This document shows, one piece after another, positions 27,313 through 36,121 of a stretch of 64,000 bases of DNA. Made by a program: the position numbers and the translations under genes. Within the stretch, counting starts at the first letter, position 1; each line of letters starts with the position of its first letter. Origin of the DNA: Spirirestis rafaelensis WJT71-NPBG6 (lineage in GTDB: Bacteria > Cyanobacteriota > Cyanobacteriia > Cyanobacteriales > Nostocaceae). The stretch covers positions 1-64,000 of the forward strand of contig JAHHID010000023.1 in the NCBI GenBank assembly GCA_019359015.1, in the 5' to 3' direction. A model generated the notes under the pieces. The model saw only the letters and a program-made list of their open reading frames with translations, did no database searches and was not told where the DNA came from.

Positions 27313-28275
27313 TCAGTCCCTCTGCACGATACGCTGCTGAAAAAGCACGACTAAAAGTAAGAAGGCACCGCGGAGTACGAGCTGCCACCAAGGAGTAATG
27401 GTTCCCTCGAGATTTAAAAGGTTGTACATCATTCCCAGCAGAAGGACACCGGCAAGCGTCGGAAACACGGTCCCCTGCCCTCCTGTGAGAAACGTTCCTC
27501 CCATGACGGTCGCGGCGATAGCATCCGTCTCCCAGCCAAAGGCAGCCACAGGCTGACCCGCTCCTAGACGGCCTGCGAGAACAACACCAGCAAGCCCTGA
27601 AAGCAGACCGCTGAACGTGTAGACCGCGAGCTTCACTCGGCTTGGGTTCACGCCCATGAGCCGGGATGCCTCCTCGTTGTTACCGATAGCGAACATGTGC
27701 AAGCCTAATCGGCTTCTGTGTAGCATAAACCAAGTTGCAAAATATAAGAGCCCAACTATAAGCACGGGTACAGGAACAAAACCAATGAACCCCCTGCCCA
27801 GCCAAACAAATCCCGATGCTGCGGATGGTACGGCAATGGACTTTTCCTCGGTGATGCTCAACGCCAGCCCGCGTGCAGCGCTCGCAGTGAATAATGTCAC
27901 AACGAACGGCTGGAGGCGCGCGCGAGACACCAGAAGACCATTGACCACACCGAGCAACGTGGTGCTGGCAATGCCGCCGATGATCGCCACGAAGCTTCCT
28001 TGAGGAGCGAGCATTGCTGCGACAACACCGCCTAGAGCAACGAGGGAACCTACGGACAGATCGATTCCCCCGCTCAGGATCACGACAGTCATGCCCAGTG
28101 CCACGATCGCCAGCATACTGTTCTGTCGCATGATGTTCATGAGATTAAGAGGTGTCAGGAAGGTTTCATAACGAAACGATGCGAAAACAGCCAAACTAAA
28201 GAGCATGAGCAGCACGCCCTGCGAGGTGAGGAGCTTGGCAAAATGCTTAAGCGCAAGAGACCTTGTGGCAGCCAT
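27313..28275 (-). CDS. yjfF: Sugar ABC transporter permease (YjfF-like)
   Basis: A 320-aa integral membrane permease of the RbsC/YjfF family (BPD_transp_2). About nine hydrophobic helices are seen; the signature loop MTVVILSGGIDLSVGSLVAL (about residues 62-81) and GGTFLTGGQGTVFPT (about 262-276) are typical. It is the fourth gene of a ytfQ-ytfR-ytfT-yjfF-type operon, 6 nt after the previous permease stop, and with it would form the membrane channel of a pentose/galactofuranose-type importer. Base composition is visibly more GC-rich than the flanks. Its 3' end abuts a group II intron remnant. Confidence 0.88.
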   Translation of the reverse strand: MAATRSLALKHFAKLLTSQGVLLMLFSLAVFASFRYETFLTPLNLMNIMRQNSMLAIVALGMTVVILSGGIDLSVGSLVALGGVVAAMLAPQGSFVAIIGGIASTTLLGVVNGLLVSRARLQPFVVTLFTASAARGLALSITEEKSIAVPSAASGFVWLGRGFIGFVPVPVLIVGLLYFATWFMLHRSRLGLHMFAIGNNEEASRLMGVNPSRVKLAVYTFSGLLSGLAGVVLAGRLGAGQPVAAFGWETDAIAATVMGGTFLTGGQGTVFPTLAGVLLLGMMYNLLNLEGTITPWWQLVLRGAFLLLVVLFQQRIVQRD

Positions 28276-28281
28276 GACGCG

Positions 28282-29229
28282 TTAGACCTCCTTAGGACGC
28301 TGCAAGAAAATAGCGAAAAGAATGATTACGGATTTCAAAACCAATGACCAGGTAAACGGAATCAGGAGCATGTTGAAACTTGTAGAGATCACCTGCATAA
28401 GCAAGGCTCCTACAACAGTACCGAGGACATTTGCACGGCCACCGGAGAAGGGCGTGCCGCCAACAACAACGGCCGCGATCGCATCAAATTCCGCGTTGAC
28501 ACCAACCTTGCTCGGATCGCCCATGCCAAATCTCGCTGTCTCGACCAGTCCGGCAAATCCGGCAAGCAGGGCGCTAATTATATAAACTATATATTTCACA
28601 CGCTCCGCACGGATACCCGCAAGCCTTGCGGCTTCCTCGTTGCCGCCAACTGCAACGATATGATGCCCAAAAAGCGTAGAGCGGATACAGAAGAAAGCTC
28701 CCGCAATTACTACTGCCGCAATCACAACCTGAATTGGTATAGAACCGAGATAGCCCTTTCCCAGCGCTTCAAATGTAGGATGGACGAAGGGAACGAGCTT
28801 ACCGTCCCCGACAACCTGAGCAATCCCACGCCATAAGATGAGAGCCGCCAAGGTGGTGATCAGGGCATCAAGTTTCAGACGTGAGATGAGAAAGCCATTG
28901 ATCAGACCAACCAACAGAGCAGCGCTCAAACCGAACAAGATGGCAACAGTCATCCCATACTTAATCAGCAATGCCACAATGACTGAAACCAATGCCATAG
29001 TAGAGCCAACCGTGAGGTCGATGCCACGCGAGGCAATAACAAAGGTCATCCCAACGGCAATCAACATTGTGGTGGATACTTGGAGCAACATATTCAAGGT
29101 GTTGCTAACTGTAGCGAAACGTGGAGTGAAGACGGCGTTCGCAACATAGAGAATTAGCAGTGCCGCAAATGCACCGAAGTTTGGGTTCCACAGGGTTCCC
29201 CAACCCAGATCATGCTTCTTGCTCTTCAT
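28282..29229 (-). CDS. ytfT: Sugar ABC transporter permease (YtfT-like)
   Basis: A 315-aa permease, paralogue of the next gene, with the same MTFVIASRGIDLTVGSTMAL block (about residue 60) and GGTPFSGGRANVLGTVVGAL near the C-terminus. ATG 29229 is preferred; it overlaps the end of the ATPase gene by 20 bp, the usual translational coupling. A frame upstream to 29283 would overlap by 74 bp. In E. coli the homologous gene pair follows ytfQ-ytfR in this order, and both permeases would form a heterodimer in the inner membrane. HIP1 sites occur in it (for example near 28475). Confidence 0.87.
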   Translation of the reverse strand: MKSKKHDLGWGTLWNPNFGAFAALLILYVANAVFTPRFATVSNTLNMLLQVSTTMLIAVGMTFVIASRGIDLTVGSTMALVSVIVALLIKYGMTVAILFGLSAALLVGLINGFLISRLKLDALITTLAALILWRGIAQVVGDGKLVPFVHPTFEALGKGYLGSIPIQVVIAAVVIAGAFFCIRSTLFGHHIVAVGGNEEAARLAGIRAERVKYIVYIISALLAGFAGLVETARFGMGDPSKVGVNAEFDAIAAVVVGGTPFSGGRANVLGTVVGALLMQVISTSFNMLLIPFTWSLVLKSVIILFAIFLQRPKEV

Positions 29230-30856
29230 TTGGGTTTTGCTCTGTTTCAGATTGTCCACCGACGGCTTCTTTACGATCTGCACCTTCCGCCATTGCGTGC
29301 AGAATTGCCTTTATATTCTTCTGCTCGCCGCTGAGTTCCGCAATTGACTGCCCGTCACGCAGAACGACGACACGTTGCGAGCCTTCAACTAGCTCTTCCA
29401 CTTCCGATGAAATCATCAGAACTCCCAGCCCTTGCTTTGCTAGTTCGGCGATCAGCCGCTGGATCTCGCGCTTTGCACCAACGTCAATACCGCGAGTCGG
29501 CTCATCGAGGAGAAGAAGTTTTGTATTCTTGCACAGCCATCGCGCCAGAAGAACCTTCTGCTGATTGCCGCCCGATAGTTCGTGGATCTTCTGCTCGGCG
29601 CTGGCTGCCTTGATATCAAGACGCTGCATGAAACGCTCGACAAGCTCGTTCTGTCGTTTTTTTGAAACGATGCCCCATTGCGTAAGGTTTGGTAGTGCAG
29701 CAAGCGTGAGGTTTTCGCGCACCGAAAGCTCAGGGATGATGCCGTCCGCCTTGCGATCCTCTGAAAGGAAAGCTATCCCAGCGTCGATCGCATCATGAGG
29801 ATCGCGCAGCGATAAAAGACTGCCTTCGAGTTTTACGCTTCCACCCTCAAGTGGTTCAGCCCCGAACAAGGCACGTACCGTTTCACTACGACCAGAGCCG
29901 AGCAAACCCGCAAGCCCGACGATTTCGCCATGCCGCATTTCAATGGAAACACCATTGAGCCGTTTTTTATATTTGAGAGCTTCCGCCTGGAGCAGCACTG
30001 GCTGACCTAGCGTGTTTTGGGGCTGTCCTGCGAACGCCGTGACTCCTTTACTCACCTCTTCAGGCTGGCGACCTAGCATAAAACAAACGAGTTCCAGACG
30101 AGTGAGCGTGGAGAGCGATCGCGTCACAATGTTGCGCCCATCACGTAGTACCGTCACGCGATCGCACACGGCGTAAAGTTCTTCAAAACGGTGACTGACG
30201 TAGACGATGGATGTCCCTTCCGACTTTAGCCGACGCATGACATCAAAAAGAACAGAGACTTCAGTTTCCGTCAGCGAGCTAGTGGGTTCATCGAGGATAA
30301 GCACCCGCGCACCAAAGGATATGGCTCGCGCGATCGCCACCATCTGGCGATGGGCAATATTCAGCGAACCAACCACTGAGCGTGGGTCCATATGCAACCC
30401 CAGACGCTCCAGAATCTCAGATGCCCCCGTGTTCATGGCTCGTCTATCGATGATGCCGAAGCGATGCGGCTCCCTGCCAAGAAAAATATTCTCGGCAACA
30501 GTTCGGAAACCTACAAGCTGGATCTCCTGGTAGACGGCTACAATGCCTGCCGCCTGCGCTTCGGTCGGGTTCTGGAATGCAACGCTGTGAGTCCAGCCCC
30601 CGTCTTGGCGGTCTCCGTCACGATGGGGGACTGGCGAACCCGAAGGGTTCTGGTCGTACTCTATAACACCTGAGTCCCGTCGATAAGCCCCCGTCATGAT
30701 CTTGATGAGCGTCGATTTGCCAGCGCCATTTTCTCCGACCAGCGCATGAATCTCGCCTGCCTTCAGTTCAAAATCCACCCCCCAGAGCGCTGGCACGCCG
30801 GAAAAACTTTTTTTTATGCCCTTCATGGACAGGACAGTTCGAGTCGCCTGATTCAT
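29210..30856 (-). CDS. ytfR: Sugar ABC transporter ATP-binding protein (YtfR-like)
   Basis: A 548-aa double ABC ATPase of the RbsA/MglA/YtfR type. First cassette: Walker A GENGAGKST (41-49), Q-loop VYQE (108-111), Walker B LILDEPTSSL. Second cassette: degenerate Walker A LLGSGRSET and signature LSGGNQQKVLLARW, Walker B LLLLDEPTRGIDVGA. The match NIFLGREPHRFG and NQQKVLL points to the YtfR subgroup. An extra 23 or so residues (about 69-91, nt 30584-30652) rich in Gly, Asp, Arg and Pro sit between Walker A and the Q-loop and coincide with a palindromic DNA repeat, so an in-frame repeat insertion is likely. Catalytic motifs remain intact. Confidence 0.88.
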   Translation of the reverse strand: MNQATRTVLSMKGIKKSFSGVPALWGVDFELKAGEIHALVGENGAGKSTLIKIMTGAYRRDSGVIEYDQNPSGSPVPHRDGDRQDGGWTHSVAFQNPTEAQAAGIVAVYQEIQLVGFRTVAENIFLGREPHRFGIIDRRAMNTGASEILERLGLHMDPRSVVGSLNIAHRQMVAIARAISFGARVLILDEPTSSLTETEVSVLFDVMRRLKSEGTSIVYVSHRFEELYAVCDRVTVLRDGRNIVTRSLSTLTRLELVCFMLGRQPEEVSKGVTAFAGQPQNTLGQPVLLQAEALKYKKRLNGVSIEMRHGEIVGLAGLLGSGRSETVRALFGAEPLEGGSVKLEGSLLSLRDPHDAIDAGIAFLSEDRKADGIIPELSVRENLTLAALPNLTQWGIVSKKRQNELVERFMQRLDIKAASAEQKIHELSGGNQQKVLLARWLCKNTKLLLLDEPTRGIDVGAKREIQRLIAELAKQGLGVLMISSEVEELVEGSQRVVVLRDGQSIAELSGEQKNIKAILHAMAEGADRKEAVGGQSETEQNPNEEQEA

Positions 30857-30991
30857 CGGCTTTACCTAGTTTTTGTCTTCATTGCCGATAGTGGAGATCT
30901 TTCACTCCGCACCATAGTAATCTTTTTTGTCTTTCGTGGAAGCTCAGGATAGTTCCAGGTTATCTTTTTTCTATTTTAGGCTGAGAACTAC

Positions 30992-31948
30992 TTAGTACGC
31001 TTCATCTACAAAATCCTTGGCGTTGGTCACGTCGAAGAGTCTGTCCTTGAGAATGATTCTAGGAGGAATTTTCTTGCCAGCAAAATACTCTTCCATCGTG
31101 GCGAAAACAAGTGGGCCAAAACGCGGGTTCGACTCGACACTCACGCCAAGCTCACCACGGATAATCGCCTCAAGCGCGGCTTTCTGACCATCAATTGAAC
31201 CGACTATTACATCCTTGCCAGGTTTCATACCTGCGGATTTGAGAGCCTGGATAGCACCTAATGCCATTTCGTCGTTGTGAGCATACACTGCGGTGATGTC
31301 GGAACCCTTGGCTTGGATGATGTTTTCCATGACGCGCTGGGCCGCAGCTCGCGAAAAATCCGCCGTCTGCGTGGCGATGATCTTCATGTTGGGATAACTG
31401 CCGATAGCGTCACGAAACCCCTTAGCCCGATCAATTGCTACCGATGAACCCGCTGTTCCGGTGAGTTCCACGATGGATGCCTTGCCGTCGGTCGCATGGG
31501 CTAGCCATTCGCCAACGCGGCGGCCTTGGGCGATAAAATCCGACCCAAGAAAGCTGACGAAATGTTCGCCTGGTCTTCCCGCCGCTTCACGGTCAATGAG
31601 AAAAATCGGTATTTTTGCCGCTCTCGCTGCTTCGAGGGCGGGCGTGAGACCCTCATACTCACGTGGTGCAAGAAATATGACATCAACTTGCCGTGCGATT
31701 AGATCCTCAATGTCGGCAAATTGCTTCGATGTCTGCCCCTGGGCATCCGTCATCAGAAAATCATAAGTTTTCTTACGCTTGGCAGACTCCTCCTTAATGC
31801 TGTTGGTTTCGGCAATGCGCCAGGGGCCGATGTTCTCCGTCTGCGAAAATCCGACAATTTTTTTCGTTTTCTCGCGCATACAGCCAGATAGCGAGAAAGC
31901 CGCAACAGTAATCACAACATAGGCGCTAAATACCAGGAACTTTGGCAT
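30992..31948 (-). CDS. ytfQ: Sugar-binding lipoprotein of ABC transporter (YtfQ-like)
   Basis: A 318-aa periplasmic-binding protein type I (LacI-like fold), first gene of the sugar importer. Start ATG 31948 gives a clean lipoprotein signal, MPKFLVFSAY...FSLSGC (Cys about 23); upstream ATG 31993 and TTG 32038 would add an odd Cys-rich leader. The mature protein opens KIVGFSQTENIGPWRIAETN, matching the YtfQ family (galactofuranose/pentose binding), and has YAHNDEMALGAIQALKSAG and VIVGSIDG in the hinge region. It is separated from the ATPase gene by 135 bp. A palindromic operator candidate lies just upstream. Confidence 0.88.
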   Translation of the reverse strand: MPKFLVFSAYVVITVAAFSLSGCMREKTKKIVGFSQTENIGPWRIAETNSIKEESAKRKKTYDFLMTDAQGQTSKQFADIEDLIARQVDVIFLAPREYEGLTPALEAARAAKIPIFLIDREAAGRPGEHFVSFLGSDFIAQGRRVGEWLAHATDGKASIVELTGTAGSSVAIDRAKGFRDAIGSYPNMKIIATQTADFSRAAAQRVMENIIQAKGSDITAVYAHNDEMALGAIQALKSAGMKPGKDVIVGSIDGQKAALEAIIRGELGVSVESNPRFGPLVFATMEEYFAGKKIPPRIILKDRLFDVTNAKDFVDEAY

Positions 31949-32042
31949 ATAGGCTCGGATACCTGAGCATCCAAAACAGGTTTCATTCTTCATAACCCCG
32001 TCATGTCTGAACGCTACATTGAGCTTATCTCGAAACAAAGAC

Positions 32043-32062
32043 TATTTCGACTCGTCGAAATA
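32043..32062. promoter_or_regulatory. Candidate operator palindrome upstream of ytfQ
   Basis: TATTTCGAC-TC-GTCGAAATA: 9-bp perfect arms around a 2-nt centre, 95 to 114 bp upstream of the chosen ytfQ start. Size and symmetry fit a LacI/GntR/TetR-type repressor site controlling the sugar operon. No regulator gene is in the island. Confidence 0.5.
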
Positions 32063-32156
32063 CTTCACAAGAATTCTGTGGGAAGGGTGACTATCCCTCT
32101 TCTGTCACTCTCCTTAGATAAAAAGATGTAACCCTTACCAGGCAAGAGTTTTAGTC

Positions 32157-32690
32157 TAATACCAATTTAATATAAAGCTGCATAGAATAGAGCTTCCAAG
32201 ATAAAGTTATAAGAAGAGACAGACATTACTTGCTCAAATGTAAGTTGGTTGAATATTTCTTGGATGCGATGCCTACGGCGGGCTACGCCTACGCTTAAAG
32301 CTTGTAAAGAAGAAAACAGTTCATTTTTAAGTGGTTTTTTGAGGAGCTGCCAAAGCCTCTCGATAGGGTTGAGTTCGGGAGAATGGGGTGGTTGAAGCAG
32401 AGGAATAATATTCTCCGGCCAACGAATTGCTCCCACTGGTATGAGCGCTCGCTTGGTCAATCTGTAAAATGGCATAATGCGAGCCTAATTGTTGAGATAG
32501 CCAGTCCAAAAACTGTTGAAAATACTCGTCGTTGAGTTTGGGGTATTCGTGCTGGAAATGCTTTCCTGTCAAGGGTTCAATTGCATCATAAATCCAAAAA
32601 TTTTCCCGTTGCCATTTTACCTCAACAGTGGGTTTGACTCCGGAAGTTGTAATCACTTTTCCTGTGAGAGTTTTTAGCTGAAACAGCAAT
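32157..32690 (-). mobile_element. IS630-family element, right copy, frameshifted and interrupted
   Basis: The leftward transposase reads (from 32690) LLFQLKTLTGKVITTSGVKP, WQRENFWIYDAIEPLTG, then the catalytic ILQIDQASAHTS. A frameshift near 32445 switches to PVGAIRWPENIIPLLQ and PHSPELNPIERLWQ, which holds the last catalytic Glu. Then comes the tail shared with the left copy, stop at 32167. The terminal sequence starts TAATACCAATTT at 32157. The 5' third is replaced by an ISKra4-like insertion at 32691. Dead transposase. Confidence 0.8.
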
Positions 32691-33546
32691 GGGAGCAACG
32701 CGATTTGGTGAGGTTGGATAAAAAACGTGCGATCGCTAAAAACCACATTTAAGTACAACGTAATTTTATTAACTGAATAAATACTGAATTGCCTGAGAAT
32801 TAGTCTTGATGAGATATCTCACAAAGATTACTAGCAAGCTATTTGACGATTATTAAAAAACATCCGCAACAAACTCACATTACTTAGTATGAATTAGAAC
32901 GTTTAATTAATTTAGACGGAATTAAGGTATAAAATTCATCAAGCTGTTCTAGGCTTGACAAACGAATTAAAGATAGAATCGCAAAAATTGTCCCAGCTTC
33001 CAGCTATCCATTGACACCGAAGATGTAGCATAATTTCAGCATTATTTTTTAACCAAAACTTACTGTTTCCTTTCATTCTTAAATTGACAACTTGGCGGAT
33101 TAAACTTTCAACAGCTCCGCTACCAAGAGGGAGCTTTTTAGATGCAACATTCTCCTGCTAAAATTAATGCAGATTCCCTAATTTCTCCCTCACGTAATTT
33201 TAAAAGTATTCCATCAAATTCCGAAATATTGGTTAATTCTAAAAGTTTGGTAACTTTTTCTGGGAAGTGTGATAATGATTTGCTTAAATCCAAGGTAGAA
33301 TATATGTTATTTTTCATTCAGTGTAGGCATTCCCTGTTTTGATGTCAGATATCAAAACCTTTACTATTCGGGAATCCTACCTTTTTTTGTCCCAAAAAAA
33401 CAAGTCATCTTCATATCCTAAAATTGTCAGCAAATTTAAAATAGTATTAATACTTAAGAACTTGTAATAAATATCCTATTTATACTGAAATAAGTTTTTA
33501 GCGATCGCACGTTTTTTATCCGACCTCACCAAATCGCGTTGCTCCC
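32691..33546 (-). mobile_element. Internally deleted ISKra4-like element with 52-bp terminal repeats
   Basis: Inverted ends at 32691-32742 and 33495-33546 match over 52 bp with one mismatch (GGGAGCAACGCGATTTGG at the tip). Between them, leftward, is the tail of an ISKra4-type transposase. At 856 bp it is much shorter than a full element and carries only about 120 codons, so it is non-autonomous. It sits inside the IS630 relic. A third copy of the end is at 36122. Confidence 0.75.
32939..33310 (-). pseudogene. ISKra4-like transposase C-terminal fragment
   Basis: Leftward reading gives DLSKSLSHFPEKVTKLLEL...LKLREGEIRESALILAGE, then after a one-base frame change ASKKLPLGSGAVESLIRQVV, NLRMKGNSKFWLKNNAEIML and CQWIAGSWDNFCDS, with a stop at 32939-32941. 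GSGAVES is the family hallmark. N-terminal two-thirds are absent and the frame is broken, so inactive. Confidence 0.75.
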
Positions 33547-33684
33547 TATTGAGAAAGGCTTACCAACAAAAAATTGAATTACTCAAATTATTTACTTTTA
33601 GAACTCAAATAAACTCGGCTTTCTCTTAACACATTAATATTGATTTTTGTCAATATCTGCTGAACCTTTTTTAGATGCGTTTGC

Positions 33685-33814
33685 CCTGGAAGAAAAGCGA
33701 CCTTTGGGTATACCTACAATGAAAGACCGAGCCTTGCAAGCGCTTGTCAAAATGGCATTAGAGCCAGAATGGGAAGCACGATTTGAACCTAACTCATACG
33801 GGTTCAGACCAGGA
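33685..33814 (+). pseudogene. Group II intron reverse transcriptase N-terminal fragment
   Basis: EKRPLGIPTMKDRALQALVK followed by MALEPEWEARFEPNSYGFRPG is the conserved RT block 1-2 of group II intron-encoded proteins. The frame is cut at FRPG exactly where a GTGCG group II intron 5' end begins (33815). The upstream part of the RT is missing too. The host RT does not resume downstream. Confidence 0.8.
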
Positions 33815-34307
33815 GTGCGATTCGTTGGGTAGAAACTAACCCTGAAAAGTGTGGAGGATTACCCGCAAAGTTACTTAGTAGCTCTGACAATTTGATAGTC
33901 ATATGGGTGAGGTTTCAAACCAAGTCCCATCCTCCAGGTGCAGGAGTGAAAGCACACAGAGCGCAGTCTCGAACTGTGTCCCCCAAGGTAGCGACTAGCC
34001 ATCAATCCTTGAAGCGGGGGTGAAAGGTGTTAAATACTGGAAGCCTAATCTGGTATACATCAAGCAAGAGTTTATGAGTAGGAATACAAAGGTATGTTTG
34101 AACCATCGTCAGGAAATAACCAGCGCAATCAGGCTGTGACGCTGGGAGTCCCAAAAGGGCAAGGATAAAGGGGAGTTGGCAAGGACCTGGGTGACCAACA
34201 AGCACTTCCTCTAAACCCGGTGGATAGTACCGCTCTAAAAACTCGAACAATGACTATCAGAAACGAAGTAACCTCTCGTATGTTCTCAGTCTTCAATGAT
34301 TGAGTAG
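33815..34307 (+). ncRNA. Group II intron 5' part (domains I-IV region, intron 2)
   Basis: The segment opens with GTGCGATTCGTTGGGTAGAA, a bacterial group II intron 5' consensus, and runs for about 490 nt without a convincing ORF, with the base-paired style of domain I. It carries GGAGGATTACCC, a motif also in the loop at 8825-8857. It leads into an intron-encoded protein tail with no RT core, so an internal deletion has joined domain I to the middle of the ORF. Confidence 0.7.
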
Positions 34308-35168
34308 GTGCTAACTAATACTACGAGATATGAAGGGCAAAAACCAGGGTTTGATTTCCTTGGGTTTAATATACGTCAATTCCCCAAAGGAAAACACCAT
34401 ACAGGTAAAAATACCAAAGGGGAAAAACTAGGCTTTAAAACCATCATCACCCCAAATCAAGAAAAAGTTAAGGCACATTATGACCATTTAGCTCATGTAA
34501 TTGATGCTCATAAAGCAGCACCGCAAGCGGCGCTCATTAAACAACTAAACCCGATTATTCGGGGTTGGGCTAATTACTTTGCTACTGTCATAAGCAAGGA
34601 AATCTATGCATTTTTAGATAACCTGGTTTACCTAAAACTTGTTTCTTGGGCAAAATTCCGCCACCCTAAAAAATCATGTATGTGGGTGTCAAAGAAATAT
34701 TGGCAATCCATAGGCGGGGATAACTGGGTATTCGCAACCAAGAAGGAGGGAGAAACACCCCTTCGGTTACTAAACCATGCCGACACCCCAATAGTGCGTC
34801 ATGTAAAAGTTAAGGGTGAATCGTCTCCATACGACGGCAACCTAGTTTACTGGAGTTCAAGGATGGGTAATAACCCAGAAATGCCTAAAAGAGTGGCAAC
34901 ACTCCTGAAAAAGCAAAAAGGGAAATGTACCCACTGCGGATTGTTCTTCCGAGAAGATGATGTGATGGAAGTTGACCATATCATCCCGAAATCAAAAGGT
35001 GGAAAGGATGAGTATAAAAATTGGCAACTTCTACACAGACATTGCCACGACACAAAGACTGCCAGCGATGGTAGTCCTGGTAAAAAATCTGGCTGTAACA
35101 GTGCCAAGCCTAAGCCCACCAAAATACTTGAAAAAGTCACGGATAAATGGGTAATGAGGTATGCATGA
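34308..35168 (+). pseudogene. Group II intron maturase/HNH, RT core deleted
   Basis: About 286 codons paralogous to the fragment at 26309. Order: FDFLGFNIRQFPKGK, maturase X region (PQAALIKQLNPIIRGWANYF), QSIGGDNWVF, and an HNH domain (CTHCGLFFREDDVMEVDHII, LLHRHCHD). The first residues (LTNTTRYEGQKPG) have no proper RT preceding them. A maturase without RT could still help splicing of its intron or relatives, but this is not shown. Confidence 0.82.
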
Positions 35169-35194
35169 CAAGCACCAAATCATTGAGGAGCCGT

Positions 35195-35262
35195 AGCCGT
35201 GTGAGGCGAAAGTTTCATGCACGGTTTTGAAGACCAGCGGGGTTGGTGACAACCTCGCTGAG
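35195..35262 (+). ncRNA. Group II intron domains V and VI (intron 2)
   Basis: AGCCGTGTGAGGCGAAAGTT...CATGCACGGTTTT (35195-35228) is domain V; the hairpin AGCGGGGTTG...CAACCTCGCT (about 35236-35259) is domain VI. The next codons read straight into TnpB (HFAVTSDG), so the 3' exon is a tnpB gene. Confidence 0.78.
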
Positions 35263-35960
35263 TTTAATCACTTCGCCGTGACTAGTGATGGTTCTAAATT
35301 TGATAATCCGAGAATACTCAACAAACACGAAAAGAACTTAAAGCTCAAGCAGCAACAACTTTCTAGAAAACAGAAAGGCTCTAATAACCGAATCAAGTCT
35401 AGAAAAAAAGTTGCTAGAGTTCACAGAAAAATTACTAACTGTCGAGAAGATTTTCTACACAAGCTATCTCGTAGGATAGTTAACGAAAACCAAGTAATTG
35501 TGGTAGAAAATCTCAACGTTAAAGGCATGATGCAAAACCATTGTCTAGCTAAATCTATCCAGAGCGTTAGCTGGGGGATGTTTTGCACAATGCTTAAATA
35601 CAAAGCAGAGATGGAAGGAAAGATTTATCAAGAAGTAGATAGGTTTTTCCCTAGTTCAAAAACCTGTCATGTCTGTCTTAATCAAGTTGGAAGTTTACCA
35701 CTGGATGTAAGAAGTTGGACTTGTGAGCATTGTCACACAAAGCATGACAGGGACATTAACGCAAGCATTAACATAAAGGATGAAGGGCTACGAATTTTGA
35801 CACGCCAGTCGCCTACTGTCGGGAAACCCGCCCAGGCGAAAGCGGCTCCTCTGGAACGGGGGATAAAGCCTGTCGCCCAGATGTAAGTCGCAGTAGTAGA
35901 GGACGCAAGAAATCTACTACTGTGCTTTCTGTTGGACAGGAAGCCGGAGAGTGTACACGA
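35263..35960 (+). pseudogene. tnpB: TnpB (IS605/IS607 OrfB), N-truncated by the intron
   Basis: RNA-guided nuclease relic. It starts inside the first RuvC motif region (HFAVTSDGSKFDNPR), continues with KLKQQQLSRKQKGS and the RuvC-II Glu (VVENLNVKGM), the zinc finger CHVC...CEHC and RuvC-III DRDINASINI. The in-frame stop is at 35884-35886 (PVAQM), but the usual TnpB tail RSSRGRKKSTTVLSVGQEA continues in another frame to about 35960. The N-terminal half, including the first catalytic Asp, is absent here. Inactive unless the intron splices from a complete copy elsewhere. Confidence 0.85.
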
Positions 35961-36121
35961 AGTGTCACTGTAGGTAGTTCACTCCCACCCTGGTTTCATC
36001 CTGACATAGGTAGTGGACGCACTTGCCTTGTGCCAGAAGTTTTTCCAGACTTAGCACAATCAGACCAAGTTTTTTTTAAATTGTTCAGATATCAGTTCTT
36101 CATCCTGCTTATAGCTTTGGG

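Noticed and set aside
25632-32319. Functional composite transposon carrying the sugar operon
   Set aside because: Both IS630 copies are only fragments with broken transposases and the left one is 163 nt; no target duplication is visible, so I treat them as scars rather than a working transposon.
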